A stretch of 64,000 bases of DNA from Eopsaltria australis (Eukaryota > Chordata > Aves > Passeriformes > Petroicidae), in assembly GCA_034509425.1 (NCBI GenBank), contig JAVTVJ010011652.1, positions 7,183,501 to 7,247,500 of the forward strand, read 5' to 3'. The notes beneath the pieces were generated by a model. That model was not told the DNA's origin and searched no databases. It was given only the letters and a program-made list of their open reading frames with translations. A program made the position numbers and the translations under genes. This document shows, piece after piece, positions 58,386 through 64,000 of the stretch. Within the stretch, counting starts at the first letter, position 1. Every line of letters starts with the position of its first letter.

Positions 58386-61300
58386 GCTCCATCCTCCCAG
58401 GGAGTCAGGAAACTGCTCTGCACAACTCCAGTCCTGCTGATTCACGTGAGCCATATCTGACGCCCAGTTTCCATCCCCACATAAGGTGTCTTTCACTCTC
58501 TGCCTTCATGGCATTTCATTTTCTGACTCAAAAATCCAGCTCCTAAGGTCTCTGGCAAACCAGCAAGGCTTTCTCAAGCTTGGCAGTCCAAGGTGCCTCC
58601 AGTGTGCCCTGCTTCCTCCTTTCAGTTTCATTATCCTCTTTCAAAGAGGATGCGGTGGAGACACAAATGTTACGGGATGTGATGAGAACTGCACAGGGAC
58701 TGGGGGAGCAGCACAAGCAGTGAGTGTACAGCCAGAGAAGCCATTTCTAGCTGTGACCCACTGCCATTTTCTAGAGCAGAAAGGACAAACAATGGCAGCC
58801 TCTGATTCTCTGGTGAGACTGTACCCACAGAAAAACCAGGAGGCTATCGTGGTGCCTTCCCCTTACCTGCCAGCCAGCACAGCTGCCACAGGGCCACCTC
58901 GTGACTTCTGCTTGACCTTCAAAATGTTAATGCCTGCTCCCTCCATCAGACCCAGAAGAGATGGGCTGACAGGTTCCCTTTATCCTGGATACCTCCATCC
59001 CCCACCCAAACTGACAGACGCTCCCAGCCTCCACTGTTTGGAAAGCACAAGGTTTTCCTCAAATGCCTTTGTCAACAGTTACTGGATGCAGCACGCACAT
59101 GAAGGCTGTCTTTACAGATGCCTCCTGTCTCTCTCCCTCCTGCGAAGCTAGGCCTTGTATTTTGGGAAGGAGGAGTATTTCCTGAGGAAGGTTCCAGTGG
59201 GCAGTTTTAATGCTTAGAGAGAGGAAGGTTTAGTTATTGTTTATCATGTTGCTGAAAAGCACTTTGGTAAATGGAGATTAATACCACGTGCACTCAGATT
59301 GTAGCAGGAGCCAGGAGCCAGCCCTGGGGAGGACCAGGGGAAGAAGTGCCTGGATGGGGGCAGCTGGCAGGGTCCACGTTCTGCAAGGTGCCACCATCAG
59401 CAAAGAAAGCTCCTGTCTTCAGGATTGCTTCCTCACACTGCCATGGACTTCCTGACTCCTAGCAGGTCCCCCCACCTCTGCTTACCTCTCATTTAGGGTA
59501 ATCCCCTGACTTCCCCACCCAGACTTTAGGTTGTTGCAGAGATTAAAATGATCTTTTTCTCCCCTGTTCTAAGTAGAAAGTTACAAATTCCTTAGCTGGA
59601 GGACAGGCCTTGGTTTTACCTGCTGGGCTTACATGCTTGCTAGATGTGTTTGGAAAGGGATGGTCTTTGCACCAGGCACTGTTTCCACTTCCCTGCCCAC
59701 ATGCCCTGTTGTGCAGGATGCCAGCAGGCAGAGGCACGAAAATAGCCCCCAAATGTGCTCCCATTCCCTTGAAGGGGGCAGGCTCTGTCCCCACCCCCTA
59801 CAACCAAACTACCTCTGACCAAAACACAGCTCGCAGGCCTCAGTCACCCAGCCACAACAGTGCAGCTGTGGCAGGAGAGCTGCAGTAATTCCCTCCTGGA
59901 TGTGGCCACCCCCATCACTAAGGGGCTAGCACAATACCAGAGGCAAGGGGGAGCGCAGCACCCCCCGCACTGTCCCCAAAGGGTCTGTGAGGGGGACAGA
60001 GACCTCGCAGCGCATTTATTCCGCTCCATCCATTTGAGAGGCACGCTTCAAGGGGCTTTTTGCCGTCAGAGGCGGGTGCACCAGGACAGGAAAAGAACAA
60101 AGGGAGGCACCGGCACCCCCAGCCCTTTGTCTGAGCGCAGAGGAGTTCACCTGCAGGGAAAACCTGCTCCCACCGCAGAGGCGGCAGCTCCACACGGACT
60201 CCGATGGGGAGAGGGGTGCAGCCCTCCCCCCCGCTAGCAAGGGGATAATGAGCAGAAGGATGCAATCACATTACCCTCTCTCTCCCCGTGCCACACGCAC
60301 AAGCCCATTACAGTGCACGCCAACCCCCCCGACCCACCAACAACCCAACAACCGCAACCAGCAATAAAAACCATTGCCACAGGAATACCAACCCACCCCC
60401 CAGCACGATCGATCTGTGTCTGCGTGTGGCCCAGCACCAAACCCTGGAGCTCGGCTCCACCGACCAGGATTGACTGGGAGGGAAGGGGGTGGGAGACTAG
60501 TTTCCAGGGGATGGGGTTTTAAAGCCACACAATAACTGGCTCAAATGAGCGTTGGATTAAGCTGTCGTGTGGCAAGGGAAAACACTGCCTCCATTAGGAC
60601 ACGGGGGATTTTCCTTCCCTTTCTCCAAAGCTACAGCTCTAGGATGAAGCTCCCAGACAGGAAGAGGAGAACCAGGTGATGCCAAGAAAATGGGGGATCC
60701 TGAACAGGGATGAGATGAGTGGAGGGAAGAAAAGGCAGATCAGCCCTCCCCAAACCCCAGATCATACAGTCGGCTGCTCTGACAATGTTTACTCATATTT
60801 CAGAGAGACACAGCCATCCGGAACGTCACTCCCTGCCAACTGCCTCATCTGGAGCCATCCACAGCTCGGCTCTTCCCAGCCCACTCCAGAGACAGCCCCT
60901 CCACCAAAGCATCCACACAGCAAGAAACTGAAAAAGGACAGGTAGGGAGAAGAGAACAGAAGAAACAAAGAAATTAAATAAATTAATGTTTAATTTTGGT
61001 AAATCATCCCAGCAAACAGATGACTTGGAATGTGCTTGGAGTGCAGCACCACCGCTACAGAGTGCAGGGCACCGAGTTCCCTGTGAGCTGGGAACTTCTG
61101 CTCATGTTACCATCACAAGAGAATCACAAGACAGAAGAGGGACAACCATTATGCCCTGGTGAGAACAGGCTGAAACTGTCCTTATCAGAAAGGATGCGGG
61201 ACTGGGAACCTCATCCCTGAGTTCATCTGGGGGACATATGTAAAAACTTTTGCGTGCATCCAGAGTCGCATGCCTGTGAATAACCATCCCTCCCTCCATA

Positions 61301-62560
61301 TTTGGGACCAGACATCTCTTCCTCCCATTCCCAAGCATGCTGGATGTAGCTCTCCCAGGAAAATGAGGGGAGGGGCTGCCTCTGTCTTTCCGTGGAGGAA
61401 TGGGAAGGGCAGGACATCCCTGGTCCTGCACATTTCACATCTCCCCACTAGACCCCCAGCATCTGCCTCACCTCTTCCAGCAAAGAGACGTTCATTGTAG
61501 AAAACTGGCTATCACTGCAAGTAAGCTCAGCAGCTCTGAGTCCTCTATGCCATCCCCCTTACTTCAACCCAACCAGCACCTCCTCAGCCTACAGGCTGTT
61601 GATAAATGCAGGAAGTTGACAAAGTCACCAGAATCTAGCTCAGATCCATAGCATTTTATTTTTTTCAAAAGCAAAAAAGCCAGGCCAGACCAGATTCTGC
61701 CCCGCAGCCTGCGTGGCAAAGCAGAATCCAGCACCAAGTGTTTATTTATAAATCCGTACATACATGTACATTTGAATTCTGACAGAATTAATTCTGGCAT
61801 CCAGCTAATTCAAAGCATTCCTCCCCCATCACACTACTGTTGCAGGCCAGCCCTGCACAGAAGCTGACTATAAAATGCTGCTCTAGCCAGGCATTTCTGC
61901 AAAGGCTTGTGCTATTGAGCATTCAGTCTTTCCTTGCTTGGCTATTTCATTGTTTCGGTGTCGATCCCTCCTCTCTTGCCCTGTGTTTCCTGGTTACTTT
62001 TGTCCCTGCTCTGGAAGCACTGCTGCTCTCAGCCCCATTTCAGTGTCAGATTGAAAAAAAAAAACCAAAACAATTACATGAAATTAAAAAGAAGAAAAGA
62101 AGAAATTATCACCATGTACCAAGATTTCCAGTAAACACATAGGTAACGAGTGAAAAATAGGCCAATATGCTGCAAGGCAAGCTGCAGAGAGATCTGGGGA
62201 TAGAAAACCCGCTGCCCGCCTCCCAAGTACAGCTAAGAAATCCCTGTGTGGTCACACGCTGTCCTCTGGAGCAGAGAGGAGAGAGGTCAGGGCAGCCAGC
62301 ACTGTAAGAGCCTCTTTATTCTTGGGCAGTTGCACGAATCTGATCGCTTGTGCCCTTTGTGAGACATGGAAATCTGCCTTCTCCTCCCACCCCCTTCGCC
62401 AGCCCCTCTTCTCCTCCTCCCACTCAGATGGGGACAGAGGCAACTGTTTGGCTCCAGAGGCAAAGACCAAAGCAGCAGAGAGCCTGTGGATGTGCCTCTG
62501 GCAGGACCAGGCCTGGATGAGCACGCAGCAGACCTTGAGGACAGTGCCTTGTTGGAGTGA

Positions 62561-62579
62561 GGGGAGGGGAGGGGAGGGG
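62561..62579 (+). repeat. (GGGGA)n repeat, G-quadruplex motif
   Basis: Four GGGG runs separated by single A bases form a textbook single-nucleotide-loop quadruplex motif. It lies on the strand opposite to TRIM8 transcription. Confidence 0.85.
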
Positions 62580-64000
62580 AAAAGAAGGGAAGGACAGTCC
62601 TGGGACTTGCACATTCCTTGAAGGACTCACCCAGCCTCCCACATGTGAAGCACGAGGCTGAGGGGTGGAGAGAAGCCCAGGGTGTCCCACTGCAGTTCAT
62701 GTCTCTCCTACTTCTCCCTCTCCATCACACTCATGGGCTTGAGGAGAACGGCACACTGCACACCTCCATGCCAGCAGACACATGATGCTCATGTAAGTAT
62801 CACACGATAGATTTATATTAAACAAGGGTCTGGGCTAAGTTCATTATGCCCTCATCACCAGCCAAAGCTGGGCTTGGACCTCCTAGTTCAGAGACTAGAC
62901 CATGATACCTTTGTCTCAGGGGCTCATTCAAAGTCACTGCTGAGAGAGGGCTTCAAGGTGGACAGTTCTAGGCCAGGGCAGTCTGGTGAGCAAGGCTGCA
63001 CCTAAACATGCCCACCTGCCAAGTACAGCCAACTGCAGGGGTGTAAGCCTGGGTTACATTTTGCTGCTGTTCCTTGCAAAGCCTAGCTCAAGGTCCTCAG
63101 ATGAACTTTCCTTACCTCTCCTCTTTCCACCTCACTCTCTGACAGCTCCCATCCACACTGCTTTGTCCCCTATGGGAAGAGAGCATTCTCCACTGCAGCC
63201 CCTGCTGTCCTACTCCTGTACCAAGGCTGTCCCCTCCACACAAGTCTCCTCCCTCCCACCGAACCCACCAGGCTGCCTCCCAGCACCCTCCATCTCTGCT
63301 GTCACTTCTCGGATTGACTCTGCACAAAAGACTTGCAGCTGCAGGTCTGGAACAACCAACCGCTGGCAACCTGACGGGCTAAGGGCACAGAAAATGCTCA
63401 AGCTTAGCACGAAAGCAGCGGGGAAAAGCCCTTAATCCAAACCCTGCGGAGGCAGGAGACTGCTCCAGTTCAGCCAAAGATCTGGGACTGCCAAGATACC
63501 CACTGCTGCTTGGCCAGCAAACCCAGAGGGGCTTGCAGCAGGGTGGCTCAGCCCCCCAGACCTCTCTAGGGCAGCTTGGGCTGCTATGGGTTGAACTGAA
63601 ATCTGCTGCCCCTGACAACACAGCACAGCAAAGCCTGACAGATCGATGTGGTGAGTGGCATGGAGCTAGGAAGCCAGGCTGGGTGGGTGCTGGGATTTCT
63701 GCCACTGCCCAAGGCCCAAGAAGTCAGTGCTCATCATGGCAGCTTGACCAACTGACAGCATCCTAGGGCACAATGATCACTCACATTAGGAGCACAGTGC
63801 CACATTCCTGGGGCCCCTTAGCAGGAACTAGGGCATAAGCAAAGCCAGGGAAGGGGAGACCTGGGTTAGGCTGACCTAACCCTTGGGCTGGGCTGGCAGT
63901 TCAGCTCTGGGGTGCTGGTGGAAGTTCAGATGGCAGGCGCAGGGAGAAGCTGTACAACTCCTGCTTTGTAGGACCTGCTTTAGAAATTGTCTGGGGACCA

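Larger units (their letters stand above)
44194..64000. other. TRIM8 intron 1 (incomplete) and possible upstream sequence
   Basis: Nearly 20 kb upstream of TRIM8 exon 2 hold no RING or B-box exon that I can find on the minus strand, and no other coding exon on either strand. One CR1 copy, a GGA repeat, a GGGGA repeat and several candidate regulatory islands (45040-45245, 47150-47285, 55083-55320, 58262-58385) are present. If exon 1 were hidden here by assembly error, part of this would be upstream of the gene instead. Confidence 0.6.

Noticed and set aside
58486..59151. A 221-codon open frame on the plus strand
   Set aside because: No homology recognised, no promoter or splice context, and a length reachable by chance in 64 kb of six-frame sequence.
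62815..62960. A possible MIR 3' segment (AGCTGGGCTTGGACCTCCTA and following)
   Set aside because: The similarity is short and lacks the MIR core, so it is too weak to list.

Overview
The window is vertebrate, very probably avian, nuclear DNA. Its recognisable dispersed repeats are almost all CR1-type LINE fragments with a few MIR-like relics, and no Alu or L1 was seen. Introns are fairly compact, GT-AG splice sites bound every coding exon I could place, and there is a GC-rich CpG-island promoter. No prokaryotic genes, CRISPR arrays or operons are present. Repeat families and exon homologies were judged by eye and from memory of the families, without any search.

Three protein genes are supported, in the order SFXN2 - ARL3 - TRIM8, which is the neighbourhood known on human chromosome 10q24. 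(1) SFXN2, a mitochondrial sideroflexin, lies on the minus strand at the left edge. Only its first two coding exons are inside (962-1122 and 489-659), and the rest runs off the left end. (2) ARL3, a ciliary small GTPase, is complete on the plus strand: six coding exons from 2487 to 28847 give a 182-residue protein. Its start codon alone forms the coding part of exon 1. (3) TRIM8, an E3 ubiquitin ligase, is on the minus strand. Coding exons 2-6 (44193 down to the stop at 40684) give the last 361 residues. The RING/B-box first exon was not found and should lie beyond the right end, leaving about 20 kb of intron 1 in the window.

Layout: 1-2100 is SFXN2 with a CR1 copy. 2100-2640 is a CpG island serving SFXN2 and ARL3 head to head, with a perfect NRF1-type site and an RFX X-box-like element. 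2640-28850 is ARL3, whose introns hold CR1 copies, MIR-like relics and one old CR1 with a second CR1 nested in it. 28850-39740 is the tail-to-tail ARL3-TRIM8 intergenic region, with an ancient CR1 relic, a GGAAT tandem array and several candidate regulatory islands. 39740-44193 is the TRIM8 3' UTR and exons. 44194-64000 is TRIM8 intron 1, with a CR1 copy and several AT-rich homeodomain-motif islands that look like enhancers.

There is no sign of a new protein system. The most interesting signals are regulatory: the mixed mitochondrial/ciliary promoter, the nested and ancient retroposon relics, and the candidate enhancers around TRIM8.
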